Below, piece after piece: positions 35,599 through 48,564 of a stretch of DNA of 64,000 nt. The notes under the pieces are model-generated. The model searched no databases, was not told where the DNA came from, and saw nothing but the letters and a program-made list of their open reading frames with translations. Source of the stretch: Neckera pumila (lineage: Eukaryota > Streptophyta > Bryopsida > Hypnales > Neckeraceae); assembly GCA_963969595.1 (NCBI GenBank), contig OZ018410.1, positions 26,478,913-26,542,912 on the forward strand, in the 5' to 3' direction. The stretch's first letter is position 1. Each line of letters opens with the position of its first letter. A program made the position numbers and the translations under genes.

Positions 35599-38500
35599 TT
35601 ATTCGTTGACGGGTCCTTCCGGTCGACTAGAACCATCAGGGAATCTCGGTAAGTTCATTAGAGAATTGACACGAGTAAACCCATCCAATGCATTCCACTC
35701 TTCTGACTCGTCTGCATGCAACAAGTCACCCAAGGTCCGGTGCCGTTTTGCTTCGCTACGATCCAATTCTTTCACCTCCAAAGAGTCCAAAATTTCTCCT
35801 ATCTGATGAACATCAGCTTTCAGTACGCTCGCATCTGTTTTCCCATTCTCCAGCACCTTGTCTGCGCCATCAATTCCAACACCAGAGCTCATTTGGGGTT
35901 CAATCGATGGGCTTGTTGGTACATCCTCATCATTCTGAAGCTTGTAGGCCTCTGAAAAAGTATTCGTATCAGTTGCCGTGCCCAAATAAAGACACACAAC
36001 AGCGCAATCGTCTACTTTGGATGACGGTACTTCAGACGCCACATCCGGACTGCAGACTCCACCAGGAACCGAGCAGCTGATGCACGGCTAGGAGCAGTCG
36101 CTATGATTTGTACAGCTTCCTCGTTGCTTAACACGTCCCAGATCTGAGATTATGACAAGTAAAAACAGCTCTTGAAAATTCATGCTCCTTCAATCAATAT
36201 CCAAAACTTGAAATAAAATCTCAGAGACCAAGAAACGATACACCATGACACTAAAACAATTAACTTTTCGTTTAAAAAAAAGTCTGCTGGCAGAAATTCA
36301 ACCTGAACAAGGCAGTAGTTCTACATGTTTTGGCAAATCTACAAGACAATGTTCGTTGGGAAACCATAGCAACAGAAACGCAGCCATTACAACGAAGACA
36401 GGTGATAGGAGCGAATGACATACTTTTGCAGGGAGAGGTAAAAAATTTACGAGACTCGATATGGTTCAAAATTTGTGTGATCAAATCGAAAGAGTAACGG
36501 GTATCACACGAGCAAATCAGCAAACCACACAGGAGCGTTCTTTACTGAAAATATTTACCCCATCCGATGCAAGGACTATGAACTTGTCTCGATCCGTGAC
36601 TTGACGATACGTGACCACAGGAACAGCTATCACACCATAATCCTTCAGGCAGGAATCGCCAAACGCCCTGGCCATGGCTAGTCCTGGGGAGTTGTCAAAT
36701 GGCAACCATACCCTCATCACCTCAGGCTCGTCATGGAGAGCAAATACACGGCCATGGCATTCTTTGATTCTTTCAGCTTCATCTGCCACCACATGACCAA
36801 AGACTCTCATTTAGGAGAAAACCCAGAGACTAGGGTAAGTAATAGAGCGAGTTAATTATCTGTTGAAAGCTAGAGCTTAGAGAGATAATTCAAGTGAGAA
36901 AACAAATCTAAAATGGAGAATGACAAACATTAGATCGGAAACAAATAGACAGCGTCATAAAGAGTACATTCCCCATGATGCACAGGGAGGTCTCCCATGG
37001 TCTCATGGTCGCAGTGATGATACAGAGGCCCCTCAATGTATCGTGGAAAGCGTTGTATAATCATTGTGAATATAGGGAACCCTCCCCATGAATGATGAAG
37101 ATTCTTTAATGATGATGTCTAAACGTTCCTAAAATAATACTACGTATAATTCTACTAAAAACCTTGTTTGGTGTTACACAAGCCTTTCAAAACTGTATGA
37201 AATCAGAGAACTATGAACAGTGGTAAGAACATTCAAAACTAATGTGTTGAAAATACCAAGGATATAATCGTACGAGTTAGATTGGGTTTTAAATCAACGG
37301 TCAACTGAACAGCTTTCCAGCGACCCTTTTCATCCCGAGTTCCCATGATTGCTCGCGAATCACCCACATTGCCAATTACAAGATGTCGCCCCTGCAGACA
37401 ACTCCGTTCTGGTCATTCAGTACACAAATAACGTAGTGAACCCGGAGACCTTTTGCCGTGGGAAGGGCATGAATAGGCCATAAATTGAGCAAATGTTATT
37501 GACAAGAATATATTAGAATCTAGTGAATATGCTATTACCCAAAAGCTGAAGAGTAAAAGCCTACCCACAGTTTTACTCACCCTACGAACAAAATTTTAAA
37601 ACTTCATGACTCAACCTACGGCCAAATACTCCGTAATATGTACCGTAGTATCTTAGTGCACTGAAATCCTCTCAACAAGAACCACCTTAGAATAATTCCA
37701 TTCTAACAAGAGAAATCGCTCTGAACACAGCTGCAAGCCATAGGTTATCTACCTTAAATCTAAGCCTCAACGTTCCTTTATCATTCTTCAGTTAACACGA
37801 GTCGGATGTCAAAAACCTAGAAATGAATCGAAATTCAACCCTAAGCCCTAGAATGACTTACACTCAGACCTCTTCAATACGACCTTCTCTAAAATGACAT
37901 TCTAGAATATCCTGCACATTTCCACACCATCCTGGACTGTAGCACAATTGTCACACATTCAAACTATTTCATACTGAAAAAGTTGAGAATCCGAGGGTAA
38001 TTTAGGAGGTTTGAATGTATATGAAAAGGAATGACTCCAACCTGCTTCAGAACTGTAACCGTGGTCGACCCACTGCAAAAGCAGTCGATGGCAGGATGTG
38101 TGCACAGCTCTTGGTCCATCTCTTTGAATGCCAACAGATGCGACTCCCTCCAGGGTCCAAACATGGGAGGAGGCTCCTGGCTGGCGGGCTCCTTTATCAA
38201 GTCCTCCTCGTCGGACACCGCACTTTCGTAGGTAGTGCTCACATTCGAGCCGAAATCAGTGCGGTCGCTATCCCCGATGCTGCCAAGCTGCAGCTCCTCT
38301 TCGCAGCCACCTTTGGTTACATCCTCTCTAGATTCCAACTTATCACGCCACAAGGCCACCAGCTTTGACGGCAGGGAATCCCGCACACGTCTCGATACTA
38401 AATGACCAAACGGACCGTGCCCATCGAATACTCCGCAAAACACTGTGTCCTCCATCGACCCAAACCTCTGAAACGCCCCACATTACAAGTATGATGACTA

Positions 38501-39087
38501 CTTATACACATCACCATACGAAACAGAATGTGCCAAATCCATGTTCATTCCCAGAGTAAAAGCACATGATAATTATACAGCACGAAATTGTTTTCAATGA
38601 CGAAACGGACAGTGACCAGTGAATACCCCACAACACATTTTGTCCTCCATCAACCGAAATCTCTCCCCATTCTATGTATGCCAAATAATACTCATACACC
38701 TCACCGTACAAATAATATGCCAAATTCATATTGCAAAAGCAAATGGTAATGAAGTACGACCCAAACCCTAATTTAATTCTATGCACATGAATTCAACGCA
38801 AACCCTAATTCAGATCAAGACGTTACTGTCCTTACCTCCCAAACCAGCATGGCATCTTGATTGGTTCCCTTTCGACCCTGTTGCGTGAATATGCAAGCCG
38901 AGTCGCTGGCACCAATACGAAACATCCGCCCGTGTGCCGCTAGCAGCAAATCTCGTTGAGCCTCGTTGGCCAAGGCTTCAATGGCCCACTGCTTCAGCTC
39001 CCGCTTTCGCTGCTTCCTTCCCGTCACGAAACGCTTCCTTCCCACATGGGTCACTCCCGTCTCAGTGGTCGACATACACATTCCCAT
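35599..39087 (-). pseudogene. clade-E-like protein phosphatase 2C (PP2C), with an apparent 1-bp frameshift near the C-terminus
   Basis: Five exons are inferred: 39087-38836, 38467-38042, 37391-37274, 36782-36559 and 36143-35599, all in phase. PP2Cs are Mg/Mn-dependent Ser/Thr phosphatases. Motifs in order: M-G-M-C-M-S at the N-terminus (myristoylation/palmitoylation-type, suggesting membrane anchoring), Q-D-A-M, F-D-G-H-G (99-102), G-N-V-G-D-S-R-A, M-A-R-A-F-G-D, A-S-D-G then W-D-V-L-S-N-E-E. After A-V-R-M-W-R-L-K-Y the frame meets TAG at 36014-36012. The continuation D-D-C-A-V-V-C-L-Y-L lies in another frame. One base appears to be missing near 36026-36027 (TACCG where TACCCG would restore phase). 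Beyond it the frame stays open to 35599 and ends with the plant-PP2C tail R-V-N-S-L-M-N-L-P-R-F. It is a recent frameshift or a sequence error; otherwise the gene would be functional, about 521 residues. No sixth-exon splice solution was found. Confidence 0.85.
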
Positions 39088-40432
39088 GGCGGAGAACAAT
39101 GGTCACACTCCCAGAAGGTTCTCACTATCTAAACCTCGCCACTGTCATAGGAAATGGCTGGCTCAACAAGCTGTTGCTGCGCTCTTTTACCTCATATGTC
39201 GAACGATTGCCTAATCTCCTCTCATCCGCATCGAATAATCCTGGAATTGCACCCTAAGTCACGTTTTCAACTACCGAAAAGAATGCTCATCTTGGGTTGT
39301 CATGTACTAGGATCTCCGCAGCTCTTTTCTAACTGCTCAACAAGTACTACTGCGAATCTAATGACCGTCCTTCGCTCCGCTAGTACTGAAGGAGTTTCTG
39401 GCAGTTCTTTCTCATGGGCAGATTCGTGCAATTTCACTGTAAATTATGCCAGGCGATCTGCCATTCCTTAATTGCACCTCTCCCTCTTGATCGAGGATAC
39501 AAAGCGCGAATCCAAGATTCTCGATCCTCCGCCCCGTCTTTCTGATTGACAAAAGAATAATACAAAGTTTCATGACTCTTCCACAAGGAGCTTGGAAATC
39601 GGGTTGAGTATCTTAAATTGGTTACTCGTCCACACTAAGAGAGAGACTCTGTTCCCTTCACCCTGCAACCACACGAACTAACTCGCGCAATTCCCAGCAA
39701 CCTCGAAATTACTGAAGACAATACTACTAAGAGCCCCGTCTCGCACCCTTCAACTAACCTACACACAATCTTCTCGCCTTTCACGGACTAACGTACCACC
39801 CCAAGCGTCCCCATCATTGACCCCACAAATAATCGCCACCCACTCCACTAGTCCACTTGCATGCCAAGACCGTGAGGAGTCGCCCAACCACTCCAAGAGA
39901 CCAGCTCAATCTCACCCACAATTGAAAGCAAACCTAAATTCCATCACCACTGTTCCACCCACCCCACAAAGCTCCATCCACAGACCACGACAAACTTCAA
40001 TTCGCAAGCAACCGAACCCGAATTCAACAGAAAGAAGCCACCCGAACAGAGAGACTACCAAATACAACAACGCACACCATAGGCTCTACGCTGGAGCCAT
40101 GATAAATTGGCAAGAGCACTGGCACCACTCATGTGATCCGCATGGGCATCGCAAAGGACCGAAGGAAACTAAGTTAAGGACGTAAGAGCTGGTGATGATT
40201 GAGACGATGATGGAAGCACGCGTGATGACAAAACGATTCATAAAACGATGAGTTGATGAAATCCGGGCTTAGGTTTGGGCTTGGTTGGCCTCGACTCTCC
40301 GTCCTTTTTTACAATAAAATTCTGACTCCTTTCATTGCAACAAGGCGTTTTTCAGAAAAAAGTTGATGATGATCATGGCCGACGGACGCTCGTAGTCGCC
40401 ATCCGACTGAGTGATGGTTTCTGAGTCTATCG
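39088..40432. other. PP2C upstream region
   Basis: This is the 5' flank of the leftward PP2C gene, unusually C-rich on the plus strand from about 39640 to 40100. An open frame at 39817-40185 reflects this composition and resembles no protein. It is probably promoter and 5' untranslated sequence. Confidence 0.4.
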
Positions 40433-40641
40433 TTGTGATGATGGTGATGATGATGCTGATTGTGTTTCTTATGACTCCGTAGTTTGGAGTGTTAGTGACA
40501 ATGAGCTTGAATGGCAGGACGTGATTGAGTCCTCATCTTTACGGATTGACTGCCGGCCGGTCAGTTCTTCAATTTCCTGTCCATGGAGACATCAGGACAG
40601 GGATGCCAGTGCTGACCAGGACTGCACATCTGACTCAGTTT
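40433..40641 (+). CDS. acidic open frame, candidate exon, unrecognised
   Basis: An open frame without its own ATG encodes an Asp-rich start (D-D-G-D-D-D-A-D-C), then V-W-S-V-S-D-N-E-L-E-W-Q-D-V-I-E and ends at TAG 40639-40641. It could be the last exon of a gene diverging from PP2C, or a captured fragment. It is short and no family is recognised. Confidence 0.2.
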
Positions 40642-41817
40642 AGTTTTATTGGAGCAATTTTCTCTTCGAAAAGAGGAAAACGATAGAAAGAAACTTGGCT
40701 ACACTCGGAGAGTGAGCTCAGTCCATCCCTCAGAGGATACTTACATGTATCGGTGGCTGGGCAATTGCACTGGGCTTGGGCTTGCTATAGGGAAAAAATA
40801 GAGTTTGCATTTTGGTGGGGAGGGATATAATAATAAGTCACACGTATTAGATCCACCAATGAGGTTGTCCACCAATATTGGTGAAACTTCCACTCCTCCT
40901 TTTCTACTTGCCCACCCCAACAACACAATTGGTGAAGCCACTTTTGTCCTCTTGCTTGAATTAATTGGAACTTGCCCACCAGGCGAGCATGTAAGGAGGC
41001 CTTTAGAGCATTTGTAGCAGCGCACACTAAAAGTTTACATCTATTTTCAAAGAGCCCTCAATATCTTTGTTTCCTACCAAATGCTCATCAAATGTGTCAC
41101 ATAAATAGTCAATTAATCAATAAGTATAGGATAAAGCTCACTAAACTCAGGATGAACAATGATTTCAAGGGTCATTACTTGACTTGCTAGGATTGAGTCT
41201 CATGAGAATCCTTTTGCTAGGCGCAAAGGATTTGTCAACCAAGTTTGGCATGTGCTGGCTCGGGTGCTTTCAGCACTTGTTTTTGGACAAAGGTAGTGAT
41301 TCTAACTTCCTCAAGGTAACCTCATTTCATGTGGTCTAAAAGCCAACAAGTAGCCAAACTAAGAGAAGCCTAGGGTTGCAATTGCAAGAGCACAAAGCTT
41401 ATATTGCCCTATGCATTAAAGTTTTGTAGGTTTGTCAATTCTCATGGTCAATCACAACTCTACAGACTCTAGCACACGTGATCGGAACACATCTTCAGAA
41501 GAAAACCTTGGAGAGGTTCTATCCCTTAGCACTAGCTCACTTTTTGAATAAAGTAGCTATTCAAACATCCTCATGATAGTTGTCATTACAAAGCCTCCTT
41601 CCCTTGGATTTAAAGCCAACAAATCACTACACTACAAGTGACTTTGTCCCTAGACATTGGTTCACTTTTTGAATAAGGCAACTATTTAAACTTCTCAAGT
41701 TAATCACTCACCTTTAATCCACAATCCAAAAACATTTGAGAGATTATTTGGCAAGATTTTTTCCCTTATTCAAAAAATGAAATTTTTGAGTAGAGAACTT
41801 TTTGAATGGTGTACTCT
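40642..41817. other. intergenic stretch, no gene recognised
   Basis: Mixed-composition sequence with several short open frames and no recognisable protein. Confidence 0.3.
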
Positions 41818-41821
41818 TTAA

Positions 41822-42740
41822 CCCCTAATGTTCTCTGACTATATTTTCACCAAAAAAGGCTCAAAAATTGCCATTTTTAGTACAAGTACCAAATTTTGAA
41901 CAATACTTTTTTTTTTGTACACATATAACTGTAGGATCTTATAATATTTTTACTTGAGAACATGTGGTAAAAACTTCAAAAATTTCCACTACACGGATAG
42001 CAAGATATAAGCATTCAAATTCACTAAAATCATTTTATTCCCCCATAAAAAACAAAACAGCTGCACTTCACAAGCTCACTTTATTATGAAAAATGTCCAA
42101 AATGGTGGTGCTTCTTTAGTTTCATTTTTCTAGACAAGTTGGTTACATATTTGAAAATTCACATCATTTGGAATTGTACAACATATAAGAAAAAAATAGT
42201 AAGTAAGAAAAAGTAGATAATGATTCAAAATATAAAATTGTTAAGAATCTGGTTATGGAATTGAAAAATGCCAATACCAATGGCTACAATGTTGTAATAA
42301 ATAAATTACATCCTATGATTTTATATATTTCAAAAAATATTGAAAATTGAATTAAATAAAAGACTTCCAAGTTTATTTAGAGTAGAGAATCTACAAATGC
42401 CCGTAAACAAAAAAACTCATAACTTTTGTCTCATTGATCAAAATGGAATGATTCAAAGTTTTGCAGAAAAAAGTTTTGCATATAAATCTGAAAAAACAAT
42501 TTCAAATTTTTCTTTTTGATTTTTTATCTACCCAGACTGCCCATTTACAAAAAAAAATAACATATTAGGCCAGAACTTTTCATTCATATTTCCAAATGTC
42601 ATGAAATTTAGTGCATATGAAAGATAGTTCCTTGTTTACAACTTCTACTAAAGTTTAGGCCTAAAATATGCAAATCTCCAGTCACATGTACCTGCCCAAA
42701 ATTGCTATGTTGCCAAAAATGCATGTTGGTCCTTTAGGGG
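41822..42740. mobile_element. TTAA-flanked piggyBac-like MITE, copy 3
   Basis: A 919-bp unit between TTAA at 41818-41821 and 42741-42744. It begins CCCCTAATG and ends GGTCCTTTAGGGG. It is collinear with copy 2 (27616-28443). Confidence 0.7.
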
Positions 42741-42744
42741 TTAA

Positions 42745-44538
42745 GAAGTATACCCAATTGAAGCCACAAACTTTGAAGCTTTATGAAACAATAATTAATG
42801 TGAACTGACCATATTTAACAAGTTTGACACTTTTCAAGACATGTGGTGTGAAATCTAAATCTATATGTATTCTTTGTAGAGCTTTGTGTAGATGTATGTA
42901 GAACTAACAATTTCACAACATTGACACTTTGAGACTTCATTGTGAATCATAGTTTACATTTTAAAATGATTGTTCCAAACAAAAGGCATTTGGATTTTGG
43001 TTATGTTTAGGTGTTTCTATTGCATCCAAAAGTTGGTAGTTTTAAAGATTAAAACCATTCCAAAAATAGATTTTTATAATGGCTTGTCACACTATCAATT
43101 TGTAGAAATGTAGTAAAAAATCATACTTACTTTCATAATTTAATTTTTGTCTATCAAATTGTGTAATGTAATAAAAAATCATATTTACTTTCAAAATCAT
43201 TTAGGCAATAGTTTCTCTATGTGCATAATGTGCATTAAAAATGCAATCCTAGTCCTATACCATCGGAGTGCATAGAGCATGAAAATGTCTGGTTGCAATT
43301 TTTGGTATCAATATCAACTAAATTTAATAAAATTTATAACATGATTATTTTTGAATTTTGTTTATGCTTTCAAAAATCCTCTCATCTACAATGCACTAGG
43401 TTGCTAGCCATTTGAACTCCATTATTTTCATCTATAATATATTAGGTCAAAAGCCATTTGAAATTTGTCCCATTTGCTTAAGCCTTCTTCTTTTGCATAA
43501 TTATAAGTTTGTAAGTTCAATTTAATACATTCATATTATAAATTTTAAAACATGAAAGCTTAAACAAAGAATTCAAAATATACAAAGAATAAATCTTTAA
43601 ACGTGCAAAAGATTCTAAATCTATAAATCTATAAATGTAAAGATTTTGAAAATAGAAGCGGTAAGTTTTAAGTTTTAAGTTTATAAATTAATAAATTATA
43701 AATTTACAATATTTCAATGTACAATTCTGATTGATATCAAGATTATAAAATTTTGAGAATTCAAAATTTTAAAGTAGTTGTCACTAATAGTGTCAAGAGA
43801 AGTAGACTTTTAATTAACATTAGAGGTTATTTATTAGTGTAGAGAGAAGCAAAGTTCTAATTAAAATTAAAATTATAAATTTAAAGTATATCTATATTTT
43901 CTTGATAGCTTTTATAATTTCTATAATGTTTCAAAGTCAAGATCTAAAAAAATTCTAATAGTAGAATTTTGATGCATCTTCTAATGGTTTTGATAGACTC
44001 CAATCCATTCAATGAAGGCTCCATTACTTTACATCCATAATGTTTCCTATTGAAAACATTCTATAGTATCATTTGAGTTAAAGTCATATCGCTAACACTT
44101 CAAAAGACCCCTCTATGATGTTGGACACTTCCATCCTATGTCCATATTATTTGCTTTAGAGTGAAGAAAAGGAAGCTTTGCATTGCTAGAACTCATAGAA
44201 GCTATAGTTTGAAAAGAACCTTATTTGAAAAGCAAGTCAATATATTAGTTTAGAATATTCCCTATGGTCCTTTAAATGGCTGCTTAAAGCACCAATTTGA
44301 AGATCTAATAGGGGTTGCTTAGAAATAAGATCTCCTATTCCTTGCTATCAAGCGCCATTTTTTTTAGACTCGTTGAATGTTCATGACGGTTGTACCATGT
44401 GGACTTTCTTTGGTGAGTGCTTCAAAAAGAAAAAACAAGGCAAAATATTGCCTTGATTTTATGTTGACTCTCTTTCACTATAAAATCGGTTCTCCTAACT
44501 TTATTTGTCTTTTTTTTGTAGGATGAGGTGTCATAGCC
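42745..44538. other. AT-rich intergenic stretch, no gene recognised
   Basis: Very AT-rich, with short simple-sequence runs around 43500-43950. No coding content. Confidence 0.4.
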
Positions 44539-44542
44539 TTAA

Positions 44543-45457
44543 CCCTTAAAGGACCAAGGCCTTTTTTTTGCCAAAAGACACTGAAAACTGCCATTTCTTT
44601 AGCAAAGAGTTAAAAAAATTTTAAAATGTTTATTTTTCACATCTAACCGTAGGATCTTACACCTAACCCGCATGAAAAGTGTGGAAAAAATTTTAGAATT
44701 TTTGACCGCACGGATTGCAAGGTATTTGCATTTAAAGTGGAAAAAACAAGTTTTCAACACACTGTGGGACTAGATTTTTTGACTTTGAACATTTTTAACA
44801 TAAAATTTTTGCACTACAAAGTTTTGAGCTTTAAATCTTTGTAGTGGAGAATTGAGTTGAGAGTCTAGGAAAAAAAAAACTCAAAAAAAACTCAATTATC
44901 ATTCTTAAAAAAATTGTTAATTAAAAGTAGTTACAAGATAGAAGGAAAATCTAAATATTCATATATTTTAGATGGAATTAAAATGTACTAATCCTAATGG
45001 TGAGATTTTTATAGCAAATAAACTAAACCATGAAAAAAAAAAATTGAAAAATTTGAAAGATTGCATTCAAAAATGAATCCTACAAGTTATCTTTTTCAAA
45101 AAGAAGCTCTAATTGCCCAAAAAACAAGAATGTCCATAACTTTCTCATAACAAATACAAATGAAATGAATCAAATCTTTCTAGATATGCAAAAATATAAT
45201 CTATGAGAAAAAAATACTAAAAAAAAAAAAAAAAAAAAGTTCAAATTTTTTTTGCTGCCCCCTGTCCCTTGTTTTGAGCTTATTTGGGCATAACTTTTGT
45301 TCCTGGGCATCAATTATGGAAAAAATTATATTCCCATGAAGATGATCAGCTTTTCTACCTCCAAAAAAAGTTTCAAAAAAAAAAGAGAAAATTTCAACCT
45401 GTAGGTACCTGCCCGGAAACGCATTTGTCCACCGAAGGAACAATGGTCCTTTAGGGG
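44543..45457. mobile_element. TTAA-flanked piggyBac-like MITE, copy 4 (inverted relative to copies 1 and 5)
   Basis: A 915-bp unit between TTAA at 44539-44542 and 45458-45461. It begins CCCTTAAAGGACCAAGGCC and ends GGTCCTTTAGGGG, clear inverted ends. Internally it is the reverse complement of copy 1. It contains a poly(A) run near 45220. Confidence 0.75.
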
Positions 45458-45512
45458 TTAAGTTGCACCACACAAATTTTCATGCATGTCTCAAACGCCC
45501 ATCAGTTTGAAG

Positions 45513-45764
45513 CAACCGTGCTAGTATGTGAGCACAAGAATGTGAGCTTGTGAACATTGAGCCTACAATATATATACCTATAATATAGATACCACACACT
45601 ATTAAAGGTGTATGTATCATAAATACCTATAATATGGATATTTGCAATGTATATATCCTATAAGTATAAACGGTTTCTATAATATATATACACCTATAAT
45701 ATAAAGGGGTAGTATTTCGGGCTTATGGGCTCACATTCCTATACTCACATAATAGCAACCCTCC
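45513..45764. mobile_element. 252-bp non-autonomous MULE (MITE) related to the 13563-25228 element
   Basis: The left end is CAACCGTGCTAGTATGTGAG. The inverted right end contains GCTATTATGTGAG and then AATGTGAGC, as does the left. Flanks are AGTTTGAAG (45504-45512) and AATTTGAAG (45765-45773), a 9-bp target duplication with one mismatch. The left terminal block shares GCTAGTATGTGAGC exactly with the large MULE's left end. The interior is AT-rich with ATAATAT repeats and is non-coding. Confidence 0.8.
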
Positions 45765-45786
45765 AATTTGAAGGGCCAAAATTTAA

Positions 45787-46644
45787 CCTCTAACAAACCA
45801 TTGTCCCTTTGAGGGACAAAATGGATTTTGGATAAGTTTCTATGACCTCAATTTTTGATGAGTTTTTTTGAAACTTTCTCATAAGATAGAAATATTTATT
45901 AGCTTCATGGGAATATAATTTTTATTTCAATCAAGGCTCTGGAGCAAAAGTTATACCATCATAATTTTTACATTGTCAGGTAAAAACAAGAATCCACAAA
46001 AACTTGAAACTTTTTTTTTTTAGAATTGTTTCTTATAGATCTTATTTTTTTTACGTGTGAAGATTTGATTCATCACATTTTGTTTAGTAATGTGAAAGTT
46101 ATAACAATCATTTTTTTCAGGCAATCTAAGCATCATTTTGAAACCATAACTTATAGGATTCATTTCTGAATGCAATTTTCAAAACAATTCAAAAAAAATT
46201 GTTTGATGTCCAAGGTTAAATTTGCGTTTCAGAAAAATCTCACTATTGTATTATCGTATTATTATTTCAATTCCATCTTAGAGCTATTAAGAATTTTTCT
46301 TTCAATAGTGGATATACTTCTGCTTAATAACTTTTTAAAGAATGAAAATCAAGTTTTTTTTGTTTTTATTTCCATTAAATGCAGTCAAAGTCATCTAAAA
46401 TTGCAAGCTAGAATTCCAAAAAAACAAAACACTCCAACTTTGAATGTTAATATCTTCTAGTGTGTATAATCAAACTTCATGAAAATTTTACTACATGATC
46501 TTAGATAAGCCGGGAAACAAGTAAAGTACAAGATCCTACAGTAGGATTATAGAAAAAGTATTTTTTTGTTCTCTTCGGTGAGTAAAGCAAAAATGACAGT
46601 TTTGAATGGTGTTTGACAAAAAAATGGCCTTGGTCCTTAAGGGG
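45787..46644. mobile_element. TTAA-flanked piggyBac-like MITE, copy 5
   Basis: An 858-bp unit with TTAA at 45783-45786 and a decayed TTAT at 46645-46648. It ends GGTCCTTAAGGGG. It is collinear with copy 1. It lies only about 300 bp from copy 4, with the small MULE derivative between them. Confidence 0.65.
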
Positions 46645-46648
46645 TTAT

Positions 46649-47509
46649 TGGATCGTAGAAGATTATCTTAGAGCCTGTTTATACCAAGAAATTTTGTGTT
46701 GGAGCCCAAAGAAATGGAGTGTTCCAATTGGAAGATCTATAGCTATAGTAGTTTAGTACCTCGCTTTTGGATTTACACCAAAGAAAACTTGGATTCTAGC
46801 CTATACTTTTTTCGTGGAGGAAAATTCTTGTTGTAATCCTACATGGCCGAAGTAAATAATGACTTCTCGGACCTGTTGGAATATTTCTTAAGAAGCTCTT
46901 GGAGGTACCCAACCCCAAAGTCCGGAAGGAAATTTGGGGAGTCATTTTTTTATCAATTTTACAAAATTGTGTACTACTCATTTTCTGGGCTGTTTAGGAC
47001 CATTTTTTGGCTGTTTGTGGTCTTTTTTGGCCTTCTCTTATTTGGATTTTGGCATGTTCATTTTTGGGCTATTTTGAGCCTGTTTTTAACCTACTTCTAT
47101 GGATAATAAAAAATAAGAAATTCAACCCAAGTGCTCATTGGGCCATAACTCAATTCTTTTGGTTTACATCAAATAATTGGGTCACTATTTATAAGTCCCT
47201 TGTTTCAAGCATGGCCACCACTTACAATGGTCTCATTCCTTGAACAAGGTATCACATGTGTTCATGGGTTGGAGCCCAAGATTTTTGGTATAAGTAGGCC
47301 CTTAGTTTGTCTAAGTGATGGTTCACAACTAGGGTTACTTCCAATTTTATTAGTGTCACCCATAGTATTTGATTTGTTGGAATTTGGTCCAATCGGGAAT
47401 ATTAAGCCTACACAAACTAAATCATTTTATAAATAGTGTGAGTTGATAAATTAGTGTCGCGTGGAGAGACAGGAAAAGTCGACAAGTTCAAGTTTGATAG
47501 TATATGACT
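46649..47509. other. intergenic stretch, no gene recognised
   Basis: The open frames here are driven by TTT-rich runs and encode low-complexity hydrophobic peptides. No recognised gene. Confidence 0.3.
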
Positions 47510-47513
47510 TTAA

Positions 47514-48163
47514 CCCCTAAATGCCCAAGGCACCCAAATCTGGTGTTTGCAAAATTTTAAAGTTAAATAAATCCTAACCAAGTTGCTAGTTTTAGTATTT
47601 TATATTTTTAGAAAGTTCTTCTTGAAGTCTAATTTTAGCACCAAAAAATAATGGTAAAAATCCAATCTTGGAAAAAAATGATAGCGATTTTCCTATTCAA
47701 GTTTTTGTGCAACGGTACCCATTGCAATCTTGACTTCCCATACTGTTGAAAGCTCTTGGAAATGAGCCTCAAATACACTAGATCTTGGAGAAAAAATCAC
47801 ATTCAAAATTTATTTACAACAATTATAGAATAGATTTTAAGAAGCCATAAACTAATCGGGGTTATACAAGTTAGGCCCTTTAACCTCATATATTTTTGGT
47901 TACCAACTTTTTAGATTTGACTTGGGTAAAGAAAATTGAAAGATTTTTGCGGTTTTAGCACCCTCATGGTCAAACATTATAATCTTTCACTTCCTAAATG
48001 ATATTGTTGTGTTTTCTTTTCCTATGAGATCTCTAACATGTCCAATTTGGATTTGTACGGTTACAATTCAAAAAAATTGATACAACTTATCAGCATGTTG
48101 GTATTTTGTTCAATTTAGAGCAAAATTCCAGGAAGTCCCCAAAAGGCCTCGGGCATTAAGGGG
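47514..48163. mobile_element. TTAA-flanked piggyBac-like MITE, second subfamily
   Basis: A 650-bp unit between TTAA at 47510-47513 and 48164-48167. It begins CCCCTAAATGCCCAAGGCAC and ends GGCCTCGGGCATTAAGGGG. The interior differs from copies 1-5 but matches, inverted, the outer parts of 49633-51494. Confidence 0.7.
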
Positions 48164-48167
48164 TTAA

Positions 48168-48401
48168 TCTCATGTGTTAGCTTTTTGGAGTGGATCGACC
48201 ATCGTTTGGAGTAGGAAGGAACCTACCATTTGTTCTTTCACTTAGTTCTTTTGGTTCTTGTTCCTCTCTTTGCTTTTCTCTTTTTTCTCTTTTTTGTTTT
48301 GCTCTTATTTCTTCATTTGCTAGCCTCGCTTGGTTTTTGTTCTGTGGTTTTTTTTAAATGCAACGGTATTTTCTATTTGTCAAAAAAAAAAAAAAAAAAA
48401 T
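48168..48401 (+). mobile_element. possible poly(A)-tailed retroposed fragment
   Basis: A T-rich segment (TTCTTTTTTCTCTTTTTTG type) ends in an uninterrupted run of about 18 A at 48384-48401. This looks like the 3' end of a LINE or other retroposon. No coding part or target duplication was identified. Confidence 0.3.
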
Positions 48402-48564
48402 CAACAAGTCTGTTGTGGCTACTTGTAAGCTTATAGCAACCCTACTGCAACACGCTGAAGTGACTCTCTAAACGTTTGCACCATTGATCCTTTAAAACTT
48501 CTAAGATCAATGGTGCAAATCATTTAAAGTGTTGCTTCAGCGTGGGGCTGTGGGGCTGCTGTTA

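Noticed and set aside
39817..40185. A 122-codon plus-strand open frame upstream of PP2C
   Set aside because: It follows a C-rich, A-rich composition (Pro, Ser, His, Asn, Thr) with no domain and lies in the PP2C 5' flank.
45201..45473. A minus-strand open frame of 90 codons with Phe-rich ends
   Set aside because: It lies almost wholly within a TTAA-flanked MITE and begins in a poly(A)/poly(T) tract.
46843..47243. Hydrophobic open frames suggesting a membrane protein
   Set aside because: They are made of TTT/TGG-rich low-complexity sequence without conserved motifs or splice support.
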